Of a stretch of 64,000 nucleotides of DNA, positions 11,995 to 23,474 are shown piece after piece (position 1 is the first letter of the stretch; each line of letters begins with the position of its first letter). The translations under genes were made by a program, and so were the position numbers. Origin of the DNA: Cyclina sinensis (lineage: Eukaryota > Mollusca > Bivalvia > Venerida > Veneridae); assembly GCA_012932295.1 (NCBI GenBank), contig JAAONU010000071.1, positions 186,001 through 250,000 of the forward strand, given 5' to 3'. A model generated the notes under the pieces. The model was not told where the DNA came from and ran no database searches. It saw only the letters and a list, made by a program, of their open reading frames with translations.

Positions 11995-12575
11995 TGCTGA
12001 TCTGGGCCAATTCTTATAGAAGAGAACAGAACAGAACACAAAGATTATTAAGTTTCGACGTTTAAACCTAGGAATTTTGCAAGTTATGCATTCTGTTAAT
12101 TAGCTTATTAGTTGATAATTACATAAGTAAGTAAGCTAATGAACCCCGCTCTCCTGATCGTGTATAGACACGTGTTACATAGCTGATCTGGCCCAATACT
12201 TTTAGAAGAGAACGGAACAGAACAGAACACAAAGATTATTAAGTTTAGTTGTTTAAACCTAGGGATTTTGCAGGTTATCCGTTCTGTTCAGTTCCATACT
12301 TAGCTTATTAGTTTATAATTAATTAAGTAATTAAGTTAATGAGCCCCGCCCTCCTGATCATGTATAGACATGTGTTACATTCCAGTCTTTCTACAGAACA
12401 GAACAGAACAATAAGATTATTAAGTTTAGACGTTTAAACCTAGGGATTTTGCAGGTTATCCGTTATGTTCGGTTCTATCCTTAGCTTATTAGTTTATAAT
12501 TACTTAAGTAATTAAGCTAATGAGCCCCGCCCTCCTGATCGTGTATAGACATGTGTTACATTCCAGTCTTTCTTT
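11995..12575. repeat. three-copy tandem repeat, about 181-191 bp unit
   Basis: The marker AAGATTATTAAGTTT occurs at 12041, 12232 and 12413. Each copy has an ACAGAACAGAAC stretch, a GTTTAAACCTAGG block and an AT-rich imperfect palindrome (TTAGCTTATTAG ... AATTAAGCTAA). Each ends in a GTATAGACA(T/C)GTGTTACAT segment. The array abuts the zinc-finger gene on its 5' side. Confidence 0.8.
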
Positions 12576-12643
12576 ACTTACTTTCAAAACGTATAAATTA
12601 ATTTCTGTAAGTTATTATCAAACACTTTGCTTTCACTTCAGAT

Positions 12644-13303
12644 ATGGCAAATTCCGACCATGAAAACGAGTTAATTAAGAGAGTTCTCTTTACTAATTAC
12701 GATAATGTAAGATACGAGCCAAGTTCTCAGGAAGTACAGAAAGAGTTAAGGAAACTTAATGAGAAACTGCAGGTTGGACACGCGTGTCCCACATGTGGCA
12801 AAAACTTTTCGAAAAAATCAAATCTAACGAGGCACGTGAGATCTGCCGTGTGTGGTAAAAAAACGGATAAACGGTGTCAAATTTGTAACAAGACATTTAA
12901 AAATACATTTGATCTAAAGAGACATACGTCTAAGTGTTCTGCTGTGCCAGAGGAATGTAATGTATGCCAGAAAAAGTTTAAGTCCAGAAAATACCGGGAC
13001 CTTCACATACGACGGTCGCACGACAATCGTTGCCCCTTGTGTGGTGAGAACTTCACAGACAACAGAGAGCAGCTTGTCGCCCACGCAAGGAGACATTTCA
13101 GGGAGGACTATCTAACAATACCACAAGTTAAGGCACTCAGGAAAATCACTGGGAAGACAGAACTGCTTCCAGTGCAGCCATCACATAACTCGCCAAACGC
13201 CGCTAGTCCAGCCCCAGGACCATCACATGTATCGACACGGGACCTGACTTCCAGCAAACAGCAAGGTCGATACACGGGAATGCCGGGATCGAAATATCGA
13301 TAA
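12644..13303 (+). CDS. C2H2/C2HC zinc-finger protein with four fingers
   Basis: 219 codons. The ATG lies just after an acceptor (CACTTCAG), so a 5' untranslated exon is likely. Four fingers: C48/C51/H64/C70, C78/C81/H94/C98, C105/C108/H121/H126 and C130/C133/H147/H151. The first two are C2HC. A short basic linker and a Ser/Pro/Asn-rich tail follow, ending at TAA. Fingers of this type usually bind DNA. Downstream from about 13207 another frame is open and leads into a chain of well-phased exons (next entry). The two parts may be one protein joined by a very short intron (about 49 nt, donor near 13270, acceptor at 13318) or separated by a frameshift. Confidence 0.7.
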   Translation: MANSDHENELIKRVLFTNYDNVRYEPSSQEVQKELRKLNEKLQVGHACPTCGKNFSKKSNLTRHVRSAVCGKKTDKRCQICNKTFKNTFDLKRHTSKCSAVPEECNVCQKKFKSRKYRDLHIRRSHDNRCPLCGENFTDNREQLVAHARRHFREDYLTIPQVKALRKITGKTELLPVQPSHNSPNAASPAPGPSHVSTRDLTSSKQQGRYTGMPGSKYR

Positions 13304-13329
13304 CGCCGACTGCTACAGAAAAATATTCC

Positions 13330-14310
13330 ATGCTGGAACTTTTTGATGGTAAACGACAGCAAATAAGTTGGAATCTAGAGACGTATTTACGAAGGTAAGA
13401 CATTCTTTATATATCTGCGCGAGCGTGTGTGTGTGTGTTAAACTGATGAGAAATTTATTTATATTGAACCATCATATCAGTTTTCGAAACAAGAAAGTAT
13501 TTGGCCACGATGGCGCCAAGTTAATAAAATATTAATTCAGAGAGTTCCTAACAATATGTATTTCATTTCCGCTTGCAGATGGACCAATGTGCGTTGGTAT
13601 CTGAATGCGAAATGCAGAATGATCCCGTATGACAACGAAGGCAATATAAGGTTTGCATCTATTTAACTTTTTATCATGCAGATAAAAACTGTCGTCTGCA
13701 AAAATACGTCTTTATAATCCTATTGATCAATCACCCACTTGCGGGATAATAAGGTTAATACCGCTTACATCATATAAATTTGCCGTCTATGAATGTATTT
13801 GTTTACGAATTATCTAATTTAGGGCAAATTTCAATAAAATCAAGTGCAATGTACTTTATAGTACTTTATAAGCAATCGACAGAAAAATATAACTATACAA
13901 ATAGACTGTTGTCATCCGTGCTGTTTTCGATTTTTTTAACCTTTCCTTCAGCACAAATTAATTACTGACAGCTGCGTCTAGTATCAAGGAGTAAGGTTTG
14001 AAACATCACATCACTGCTAACAAGAGTCGTGGTGAAAAAACCAATGATATTGAATTATCTCCCTTTAATAGCAAAAAGAAATTTTTTTTAAAAATCTGCA
14101 ATCCATTTTAGGGACACAGACTTCCCATGTTTTAGGGCGAGGTCACAGGTACTATTAGCCAGCAAAGCAATTCCAGCTCAGACTGACCAGGCCTATTTCA
14201 AGGTAAATTCACCGCTGGAATCGTACTGTTCGACTGAAAGTGGTTGGGTCCTAGACGAATTGCTGCTGCTGGAACTTTTTATACTAAGGTACTTGGGAAA
14301 TGATCGATAG
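13330..14310 (+). CDS. three phased exons resembling the N-terminal part of polinton/adintovirus-type polymerase proteins
   Basis: Exons 13330(or earlier)-13394, 13579-13650 and 14112-14288 join at phase 2 with GT-AG borders. If the last donor is not used, the frame stops at 14310. The translated segment has a YLRRW...W motif, a Phe-Arg-Ala-Arg block and a SGW-x-L-D motif followed by leucines. That order resembles the region ahead of the exonuclease domain in type-B DNA polymerase ORFs of polinton-like elements, often preceded by zinc fingers. No polymerase or exonuclease motif is present here, so this is at most a fragment or a recruited host gene. The resemblance is from memory of motif order and is uncertain. 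Confidence 0.4.
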
Positions 14311-14792
14311 AACCTTTCTGACAAATTTCCAGGATATCTGGACTGAAAAAGTAGCCTCTAGAGTGTTAACAAAGTTTTTCTATATTTGGGCTCTGTGACC
14401 TAGTTTTCCACTAGAAAGTGTAAATTTTAACGGATTCTTAGCCTCAAAATGTTTTAAAGCATAAAATGGAAAAAATTGTACTCTTTCCTCTGGTTTGGAA
14501 ATATGCTATTCTCCAGTGGTTTAAGTGTTGTCTTTTTTAGATCGCTGTGTTCTATGAAATTTATTGTGCTCATTCCCAAAGGCGAGGGGCTTGTCTGTTT
14601 CCAATGTCATCTCGACATGTCCACGTTTTTCCCAAGTGTATGACTATTTTGGGTTTCCCTCTTAGCATCTCAGTTCTATAAATGATTTATTGCCAAAATC
14701 TAAACTTAGTAGTTTTACACCGTGTTTGATCATTTAGTCAATAAATCAAAGTTTACTCCCCTTGTATAAATGACGCCATTTACTTTTCAGAC

Positions 14793-17700
14793 ATGGAGCA
14801 GCAATTTGCAGAAGAAAAATGCAGGAAAATTCCTCTCAAATTGTTTGATGCACATAGAAGCGTTAGAAAAGGGGTTGTAGTGTCCACATTTGATCAACTT
14901 ATGGAAAAATGTAAGTTACTCCATCGAAGTTCATGTTTTTTAACCGGTATTTGCGATCTCGTGACTAGCATAAACGGTCAGAGAAATAGGAGAGATCGCC
15001 GTTACGTCACACGGCAAAACAGGTGCGATGTCTGGTGGGCAAAAACAATAACATAAACAATGGCTGTGTACAGGACAAGAGTTTTTAAACTTTTATAACT
15101 TTTTTGCTATTTTATGGAATTTCAAAATTTAAATGGTTATGAATTACTAATAATTTTTATATTAAAATATCATTTAAAAATGAAAAACCATTTTTAATGA
15201 CATTTAAATTTTCGTACAGCCGGGAGACCGCATAAACTGTTTAGAAAAACAGTGTAAGTTAAGTCTTCATAGTTCGTTCATTTTAATCTGTAAATAAAAT
15301 ATATATTAATGAATAAATTGTTAGTTTATTTACCTTTTCATGGATACAAAGCTTTTAAAAATATGTTGAATATAAAGAAAGCTATGACCCATAGAAAAAC
15401 ACTACCAATACCATAAAAATACGGTCTATTGGCATCTGCCAACTGACATAATGTCTTATCAGACGAAAAAATTACACAATGTTTGCAAACACGATCTCTC
15501 CTATTAATATAATCTATTAAAATAAAGAATTTTTGCTTATAAATGTATAAATTTTGAAAATGAAAACTGCTGAAATTACCCTTGACCTCAGAAATGCAGA
15601 GACATCGGCCTTGTGCATTCAACTGCAAGCACATTATTTGAAAGATATGTTGTGGTTGTATACATATATAGGCCACTTCCAACAGCTTTGCTGTTGGGTT
15701 TACCCTTTAGTGACGCGGTAAGAGTGTCTGCCTATGGTTTCAAGAGGTCTGGGGTTTGATCCCGGTGCGACCCTTGGAATTTTTCTATGCCAGGTTTATT
15801 TTAGATATTTTGGAGTCAGATTAGCTCAGTGGTAGACTTCTTTGTAAATATGTAATACATATTTATTTTAAGGTAAACAGAAGTTCAATATTCCTTCTAA
15901 TAATACAATCACAATAGTGTTAGATGAAGATGGAGTGGAAGTTGATGAAGATTACTTCACCGTGTTACAGCCAAATACTGCCATTATGGTGCTTCATGGA
16001 GATGAAATGTGGAATCCGCTTGCAGGTAGGTCCAAGGGAAGGCAAACATTTTTCTACATTTAGCCTTTCTACAGTTTTAAATATTCAAACTTATCAATGC
16101 TTTTTGATTTCTAACATTTTTAGCTTGACTTTTCCAAGAAAAATGTTTAGGTATTGTCTCACTTGATCGTGTGCATATGCATCTGCGTTAAGTTTTTCAT
16201 GCAAGCTATTTTCTCAAAGACAAAGGTATCAACTTGAAACTTGAAAAATACATGTACTTTTTCAGTATCACAAGGCGAGTCAATTGTGATAAAGCTGCTT
16301 ACCCTGTGACATGTATTTGTGGAGTTATGTGCCCTTGTGTCAATTTAGAACATAGAAATAATGACAAATTTTCCACTGTAATTTTGTCAATCACTATCAA
16401 AGCTTTCAACTTGAAAATCTTGATTCACTTGTAGAACATGATGACCATCTTCCATTTAAATGCGAGGATCAGTCTATCCGGTGTAATATAAGAGTTAATC
16501 CCCCTTTCCGACTTAGAAAATTACTGAAAAAAATTATTCCTAAAACACTATCAAACATATACTTTATGTCATAATTATAATCAGTAAAGTACTTTTATGA
16601 AACTCTTAAAACTCTTAAAAAGAGCAACACCTTCCTGACCTTAGCTTCAAGGGCAAGATCACATGTAGATCAAAGATAAAAATAGGGCTCATTTTAGTTG
16701 TTTGGGTCCTATGTTTAATATCCCTCAAAGACAATTCTTCATGTTCACCAGCATGAGATGATGAGCAGAGTCAAACACAATCTTATTAGAGTCCCATTTC
16801 TTGAAGAATGTAACAGATAGCTCTTTCACTTGTTTTTCAAGCATGGATTCTTTGGACAGAACATAATTTCTCATAACTGAAATGATGCCTGAATACATGT
16901 ACTAAAGTATAGCTTACACCTAGGTCCTATTTAAATGTCTTTAGTTTATACTAATTTGTTTGAGCTTGATTGTGTACAAAGCTCTACCACTTATTAAAAC
17001 ACACTTGGGTCTGTTCCTCGTACCAAGCAGTACTGAGCAACGAAAAAGTTTCTTGCTGAAGGAAACAACAGATTCCGCTGACAGGGGTTTGAACCACGAT
17101 CAAATGCTTACCAGTTGAACGCATTAATCACATGACCACGCTGCCCCTCTTTTGATTTGCATAGGTCTATTAGAGCTTTTGTTTCTAAAAATAGTCAGAA
17201 TTTCTGTCTTGACAGCAGAAGTATAATATTCAATAACTGTGTTCTAACATACCTCTGCTTCTCTGTTCATTGTCAGTTTTATTCCTTTTCTTTGTAAAAA
17301 AAATACCAATATAAACACACATATAATTTCTATAAACTATTATAAATTATAATTTGCCTTCATACACTTGACCGTTCTCGGTGCGCTTCAGCTTCGTTAT
17401 GACCACTCTTGGTGTGCTGATAAGCTGCGTTGTATATCTGTGGGGCTCATAAGGGATTTTATGTGTTGGATGAAATGTCTGTTTTGGATGAAATAATTTT
17501 CATGCACTTTTTATTGTGCTATTCCGATTGTGTCGTTGGGGACACCTTAAGCCTTCCCTGATATTTATGACTTAATAATTAATTGATACTTGGGGAGAAC
17601 TAGGTTTCTTGTCAAAACAGAGAAATTTCCTAAGTCAGGGCACTTATAGTACATCGGGACTGCAAAGCCAACACTAGTATTTGGATGAAGAAGTAGAAAT

Positions 17701-20700
17701 CTGTAAATAATAATTATTTCAAATGTAAATTCACTTTTTAGCTCACCTGTCACGCAGTGACAGAGTGAGCTATTAGGATACCCTTGTGTCCGGCGTCCGT
17801 CGTCCGTCCGTCGTCCGTCGTCAACATTTTCTTTAAATGACATCTCCTCCTAAACCCCTGGCCCAATTTTAAAATAACTTCATACTAATGGTCCTTAGAT
17901 GTCCCTTTACCAAGTTTGCTCAAATGGTTCCGGTCCAATGCACAATATGGCTGTGAGGCCCTAAAAGGTGTTTTTAAAATGGAAATTTCAAAAATCTTCT
18001 TGTCTGAAATAACAAGGCCCAGAGCTTTCATATTTGGTATGAAGCATCATCTAGGGGACCTCTGTCAAGTTTGCTCAAATCATGACTTCCGGGGTCAAAC
18101 TGGTTCAGCCCCGGGGGTAAATAGATTTTACTTAGAATTTATATAGGAAAAACTTCAAAAATCTTCTCCAGAACCACAAAGCCTGGCGCTTAGATATTTT
18201 GCATGTAGCATTAACTAGTAGACTTCTACCAAGTTTGCTCAAATCATGATCCCCGGGGTCAAGTTGATCCCGCCCGGGGGTCAGTTAATTTTATATAGAG
18301 TTTATATAGGAAAAACTTCAAAAATCTTCTTCTCCAGAACCACAAAGGCTAGAGCTTAGATATTTTGCATGTAGCATAACCAAGTAGACCTTAACCAAGT
18401 TTGCTCAAATCATGATCCCCGGGGTCAGATTGACCCCGCCCCGGGGGTCAATTGATTTTATATAGAGTTTATATAGGAAAAACTTCAAAAATCTTCTTCT
18501 CCAGAACCACAAAGCCTGGAGCTTAGATATTTTGCATGTAGCATTACCTAGTAGACTTCTACCAAGTTTGCTCAAATCATGATCCCCGGGGTCAAGTTGA
18601 CCCCGCCCGGGGGTCAATTGATTTAATATAGAGTTTATATAGGAAAAACTTCAAAAATCTTCTTCTCCAGAACCACAAAGCCTGGAGCTTAGATATTTTG
18701 CATGTAGCATTACCTAGTAGACCTTTACCAAGTTTGCTTAAATCATGATCCCCGGGGTCAAATTGACCCCGCCCCATAGTCAATTCATTTTATATATAGT
18801 TTATATAGGAAAAACTTCAAAAATCTTCTTCTCCAGAACTGCAGGCCTGGAGCTTAGATATTTTGCATGTAGCATTAACTAGTAGACTTCTACCAAGTTT
18901 GCTCAAATCATGATCCCCGGGGTCAAATTGACCCCGCCTGGGGGTCAGTTGATTTTATATAGAGTTTATATAGGAAAAACTTCAAAAAATCTTCTACTCC
19001 AGAACCAGAAAGCCTAGAGCTTAGAAATTTTGCATGTAGCATGACCTAGTAGACCTTAACCAAGTTTGCTCAAATCATGATCCCCGGGGTCAAATTGACC
19101 CCGCCCCATAGTCAATTCATTTTATATATAGTTTATATAGGAAAAACTTTGAAAATCTTCTTCTCCAGAACTGCAGGCCTGGTGCTTAGATATTTTGCAT
19201 GGAGCGTGACCTAGTAGACTTGTACCAAGTTTGCTCAAATCATGATCCCCGGGGTTAAGTTGGCGCGGCCCCGGGGGTCAATTGATTTTATATAGAGTTT
19301 ATATAGGAAAAACTTCAAAAATCTTCTTCTCTAGAACCACAAAGCCTGGAGCTTAGATATTATGCATGTAGCTTTACCTAGTAGACCTTTACCAAGTTTG
19401 CTCAAAACATGATCATCGGGGTCAAATTGCCTCGTCCCGGATGTCAATTGATTTTATATAGAGTTTATATAGGAAAAACTTCAAAAATCTTCTACTCCAG
19501 AACCGCAAAGCCTGGAGCTTAGATATTTTGCATGTAGTGTGACTTAGTAGACCTTAACCAAGTTTGCTCAAATCATGATCCCCGGAGTCAAATTTGCGCG
19601 GCCCCGGGGGTCAATTGATTTTACTTAGAATTTATACAGGAAAAATTTCAAAAATCTTAATCTCCAGAACCAGATAACCTGGAGCTTAGATATTTTGCAT
19701 GTAGCCTAACCTAGTAGACCTTTACCAAGTTTGCTCAAATAATGATCCCCGGGGTCAAATTGGCTCCGCCCCGAGGGTCAATTGATTTTATATAGAGTTT
19801 ATATAAGAAAAACTTCAAAAATCTTCTACTCCAGAACCAGAAAGCCTGGAGCTTAGATATTTTGCATGTAGCGTGACCTACTTTTAAAATTCAATCACTT
19901 CCATAAATGACTTTAACTTTGACCTACTTTCCTACTTTCTTATTACATGATATGTTGCAATGAAATTTGATCCATGTAAAAAATATTTTGTCCAGTTTTT
20001 GTCTTTCTTCCTTTCTTTCTCTTTCTTTCTTAATTTCTTTCTTTCTTTCTTTCTTTCTTTCTTTTATTATTGGCTCACCTGTCATGCAGTGACAGAGTGA
20101 GCTATGGCCCCGCCCCATAGTCAATTCATTTTATATAGAGTTTAAGTGTGACCTAATAGACCTAAACCAAGTTTGCTCAAATCATGATCCCCAGGGTCAA
20201 AACGGCCTGGTTTGGGGGTCAATTGATTTTACTTAGAATTTATACAGGAAAAATCTCAAAAATCTTAATCTCCAGAACCACATAGCCTGGAGCTTAGATA
20301 TTTTGCATGTAGCATAACCTTGTAGACCTTTACCAAGTTTGCTCAAATCATGATCCCCGGGGTCAAATTGTCTCCGCCCCAGGGGTTAATTGATTTTATA
20401 TAGAGTTTATATAGGAAAATCTTCAAAAACCTTCTACTGCAGAACCAGAATGCCTGGTTTTATGGGCGGCACTCACTCCTTAATATGCATAGCTGTGAAC
20501 TGTTGAATATATAACCAACATCTAACAACTGCGTTAGGGAACCGATTCTTTAGCTCAGTGGTTGTGGTGTTGGACTGTCAATCCAGAGGTCCCGGGATCG
20601 AATCCCGGCAGGACCCGGAAAAATTTCAAAGCTATGCTTCATTGCTCTTTCATGGGTAATATGGTGGCTCATGTCCGGGATATGACCATTCGAGTCTTTA

Positions 20701-21339
20701 AATGTCCTAAAAATGGACTTCACTGCCGAAAAGGCATTTATAAGCCAAAATGGCTTTACGTCATCATGAAATATGATGACTTCTTCTAAGAGGGGGAGTG
20801 TTACGGGCGGCACTCACTCCTTAATATGCATAGCTGTGAACTGTTGAATATATAACCAACATCTAACAACTGCGTTAGGGAACCGATTCTTTAGCTCAGT
20901 GGTTATGGTGTTGGACTGTCAATCTAGAGGTCCCGGGATCGAATCCCGGCAAGACCCGGCAAAATTTCACAGCTATGCTTCAATGCTCTTTCATGGGTAA
21001 TACTGGAGCTTAGATATTTTGCATGTAGCGTGACCTACTTTTATAGTTCAATCATTTCCGTAAATGACTTAACTTTGACCTACTTACTTACTTTCTTATC
21101 ACATGATCTGTTGCAATGAAATTTGATCCATGTAAATAGTTATTTCCCCCCCCCCTCCAACCCCAGAACCCCCGTCACATATTGTTCTGCCCAGTTTGTC
21201 TGTCCATCTGTCTGTCTGTCACAATTTGTTTCAGTTACAGTTAGATAACAAGTTCCATTTTTTATATTTTCAGCCAGATTGTGAAGTAGATGAGATAGAG
21301 AGGCAGTTGAAACATGACCAATTGTCCTCCTTTCATTAG
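14793..21339 (+). CDS. CIDE-N (CAD) domain protein, three exons, 110 residues
   Basis: Exons 14793-14910, 15873-16025 and 21278-21339 join in phase 1 at both junctions, giving 110 residues. Exon 1 encodes a basic face (KIPLKLFDAHRSVRKGVVV) and exon 2 an acidic face (VLDEDGVEVDEDYF, then a Met-Val-Leu strand). Together they match a CIDE-N domain, the ubiquitin-fold interaction module of the apoptotic nuclease DFF40, its inhibitor DFF45 and CIDE lipid-droplet proteins. The protein ends about 20 residues after the domain, with no nuclease, DFF45 C-terminal or CIDE-C domain. Exon 1 follows an acceptor, so a non-coding 5' exon is likely. Exon 3 has two possible acceptors 4 nt apart (CAGCCAG); only the second keeps a sensible frame, the first stops after three codons. 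Intron 2 is 5.25 kb and full of repeats. Confidence 0.7.
15695..15790 (+). repeat. tRNA-derived SINE head
   Basis: An A-box-like TAGTGACGCGGTAAGAG near 15703 and a B box GGTTTGATCCC at 15753-15763 are correctly spaced. Acceptor-stem pairing is poor, so this is a SINE relic rather than a tRNA. It lies in CIDE-N intron 1. Confidence 0.5.
16026..17739. other. intron 2 of CIDE-N gene, first part
   Basis: No exon seen. It includes a minus-strand tRNA-type SINE relic around 17060-17150, whose B box GGTTCAAACCC reads on the minus strand at 17095-17085. Confidence 0.45.
17740..20457 (+). repeat. HINE/pearl-like element: 5' hairpin, GTCC microsatellite, about 165-bp tandem core
   Basis: It opens with a near-perfect hairpin (17740-17771, AGCTCAC ... 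GTGAGCT enclosing TGTCAC ... GTGACA). A GTCC/GTCGTCC microsatellite (17790-17820) follows, then about a dozen copies of a roughly 165-bp unit marked by AAGTTTGCTCAAATCATGAT and TTTTGCATGTAGC. The GC-rich GATCCCCGGGGTC palindrome recurs in each unit. A TTTC microsatellite (about 19998-20065) and a second copy of the opening hairpin (20073-20102) restart the array. Hairpin, GTCY-type microsatellite and tandem core match the described layout of Helentron-associated non-autonomous elements (HINE, DINE-1, pearl). Assignment is by architecture. Confidence 0.65.
20458..21004 (+). mobile_element. nested tRNA-Asp-like SINE, head-to-tail dimer
   Basis: Two units begin GGGCGGCACTCACTCC at 20464 and 20805 (period 341 bp). 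Each carries a tRNA-like body, at 20544-20615 and 20885-20956. The anticodon loop CTGTCAA gives anticodon GTC (Asp), and the T arm pairs CCGGG/CCCGG. The acceptor stem has mismatches, so they are probably not functional tRNAs. The block interrupts a satellite unit: GCCTGG on the left and CTGGAGCTTAG on the right would rejoin as the normal unit, leaving a CTGG target duplication. Confidence 0.65.
21005..21250 (+). repeat. tail of the 165-bp satellite element after the SINE insertion
   Basis: The interrupted unit resumes at 21005. The segment 21030-21135 repeats 19875-19985 (same CAATCA...TCCGTAAATGAC type tail, ending in GATCCATGTAAA). A short GTCTGTCTGTC run follows at 21205-21220. Confidence 0.6.
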
Positions 21340-22279
21340 ATGTAGCATTTCTGCATAATGTTGTATTTGAAATGACCTTAAATCAGCTTTCACATTCATC
21401 AGAAACCATCTGTATGTGAAAAAGAAAAGGCATTTAAAGTTTAAAAATGTTCATTCTTTAGCATCAACTTACATTTATTATTTTTGAGAACAAATAGAAG
21501 TCTGCTGATTATGCCTTGTAAAAATTTCTCTGTAGGTCATTTTACATATGACATCAATGGAAATGTACCATAGTAACCTATATTTGGGGCGGTCGTAGGC
21601 GTCAGCCCAGCCAACCTCGTATATGTACCAGGTAAAACAAGTGCCACTGGTAAAAGTAAATGTAGGGAAGGATTTCTTCTTGTAAATATTGTTTTATTTA
21701 TGCAAATTTTGCTAACAGTCATACTGTTTGATACAAGATATAATGATATCAATTCTTGATGAAAGAAATTGAATAAGACGCTTCTTTTGTACAAAAATGC
21801 TTATATATTTTATCAGTGAACAAAAGAGCCTCTTCTGGGGAAATCACTTGCTGATTTTGTCGTCTCCTTAGTGAAAGAACTCCCAAAGTGTAAAAGAAAT
21901 GAAAGGCCTGGAGTACTTGCACTAAGGGGATAATGAATATGTCAAATAAAAATTGTGAAATTCTTTCAGCATTTGTGCTGTGCAGTAAATAAGATGATTT
22001 TTACTTTATTATAGTATCAACCCAGAGAATTAGAGTTTTTCTCTGACCTGTAGCAGAAGACTGCATTTACTGACATTCATTTACTTATGATTGAATATAC
22101 ACAAGAAGATTTGTGCGTTGAACTGAGTGCAGAAACTTTATCCCAAAGTAAGGTAATAAATGAATTTGAATTTAGAGGTAGATTTCTATTTTCCCCCATT
22201 CTTACCATGTATTACCTTTATTGGCATTTTCCCAGTGAAAAGTGTACTTATTTAGTATTGTCTGATGACCTTTATTTGT
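21340..22279. other. downstream of CIDE-N gene; 3' UTR candidate and intergenic
   Basis: AATAAA at 21945-21950, about 0.6 kb after the CIDE-N stop, could be its polyadenylation signal. Nothing else with coding character is seen. Confidence 0.35.
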
Positions 22280-22865
22280 TATGCCCCCGAAGGGAGGCAT
22301 ATAGTTATTGAAGTGTCCGTCATTCCGTCAGACAGGCCGTCAGTCATTCTGTCTGCAAAACTTTAACATTGGCCATAACTTTTTTATTAGTCAACATATT
22401 CACTTTATATTTGGACACAATAATCCTTGGGACATGGCCTTTCTGTAGGTACATACATTAATGACCTTGACCCCCAGGTGACCTTGATCTTGAACATAGA
22501 ATTTTCTAAAAACTTAAACATTGGCCATATCTTCCTTATTAGTAAACAGATTTACTTCACATTTGGACACAATAATCCTAGGAACATGACCTTTCTGTAA
22601 GTATATATATTAGTGACCTTGAACACCATGTGACATTGACCTTGAACATAGAATTTTCCAAAATCTTTAACATTGGCCATATCTTCCTTATCAGTAAACA
22701 TATTTACTTGACATTTTCACACAACATTCCTTAGGACACATACCTTGTGACCTTGACCCTACATGACATTGACCCCTTGATGACCTTGACCTTGCACATA
22801 TTTTTTTTCATTGGGAAATGCTTCGCTTCGGGGGCATATGTCCGTTTACAAAGACGGCTCTTGTT
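22280..22865 (+). mobile_element. HINE-like non-autonomous element, GGGGGCAT family
   Basis: It starts with a hairpin TATGCCCCCGAAGGGAGGCATA, followed by a GTCCGTCATTCCGTC-type run. Tandem units of about 150 bp contain ACATTGGCCATA and GACCTTGACC. The end has CTTCGGGGGCAT (22827-22838), a perfect reverse complement of the start ATGCCCCCGAAG. A small hairpin CCGT...ACGG and GCTCTTGTT follow. The same family is at 35531-36751. It ends about 600 bp upstream of the Helentron ORF. Confidence 0.6.
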
Positions 22866-23474
22866 TTGTATAATAAATGAATATTTTATTGTTTTTCATG
22901 AAACTGAATGAAACTTAAGGAGTTACAAGTATGAAATCTCACATGTAATAATATTGTAAGCTCATAGCATTGGCTACAGTTATTATTAAGGTTTTTTTTT
23001 CTTGAAAACTTGAAGACATATCAGGTTGCATTTCATTTATCCATCATGACGATCAAGTTTTGCACAAGCGCAGATAAAATGTTCTGATGACTTTGAAGTT
23101 ATTCTGCTTTTTATACATCTGTCATAATAATGGCAGGGGGCATAATACTCTTGTTTGTGTGTGTGTACGGAACTGTCTAGTGAATAACCCTACCATCAAT
23201 GAAAAGATTTTCAAAATTACTTTGCACAAATGTTTACCATAATGAGAGTGTCATACCAACAAAGGTCATGTGAGTCTGTTAACATATCAATGACAGTTTC
23301 AAGTACACTAAGCTTAAGATGGACTTGTATAGAGTTTTGAAATTTGCATCCACATCCAGTAGATTTAATGGAAATTGACAATAAAAAGGATTTGTTACAC
23401 GCAGCTCAAGGTTAACACTGCTGTTGCAACTATTCCAGTCATGAATTCACTGTTTCTTCTTCAGGCTGTCAAGT
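22866..23474. other. 5' flank of the Helentron ORF
   Basis: No coding segment is seen. CTTCTTCAG just before the ORF (ending about 23464) looks like a splice acceptor, so a 5' exon could exist, but the ATG at 23475 already begins a plausible protein. Confidence 0.35.

Noticed and set aside
13270..13318. Certain 49-nt intron joining the zinc-finger ORF to the next exon
   Set aside because: The phase fits, but the donor (AAG-GTCGAT) is weak and the length is below usual animal introns; left as an open option.
18405..18783. Minus-strand ORFs of 63-70 codons with similar sequence
   Set aside because: They repeat with the satellite unit and are by-products of its periodicity.
17740..20457. CRISPR array
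   Set aside because: Units are about 165 bp, contiguous, without unique spacers, and the DNA is eukaryotic.
20544..20615. Functional tRNA-Asp
   Set aside because: The anticodon and T arms are good, but the acceptor stem has mismatches and the body lies in a repeated SINE-like unit. A tRNA search score would decide.
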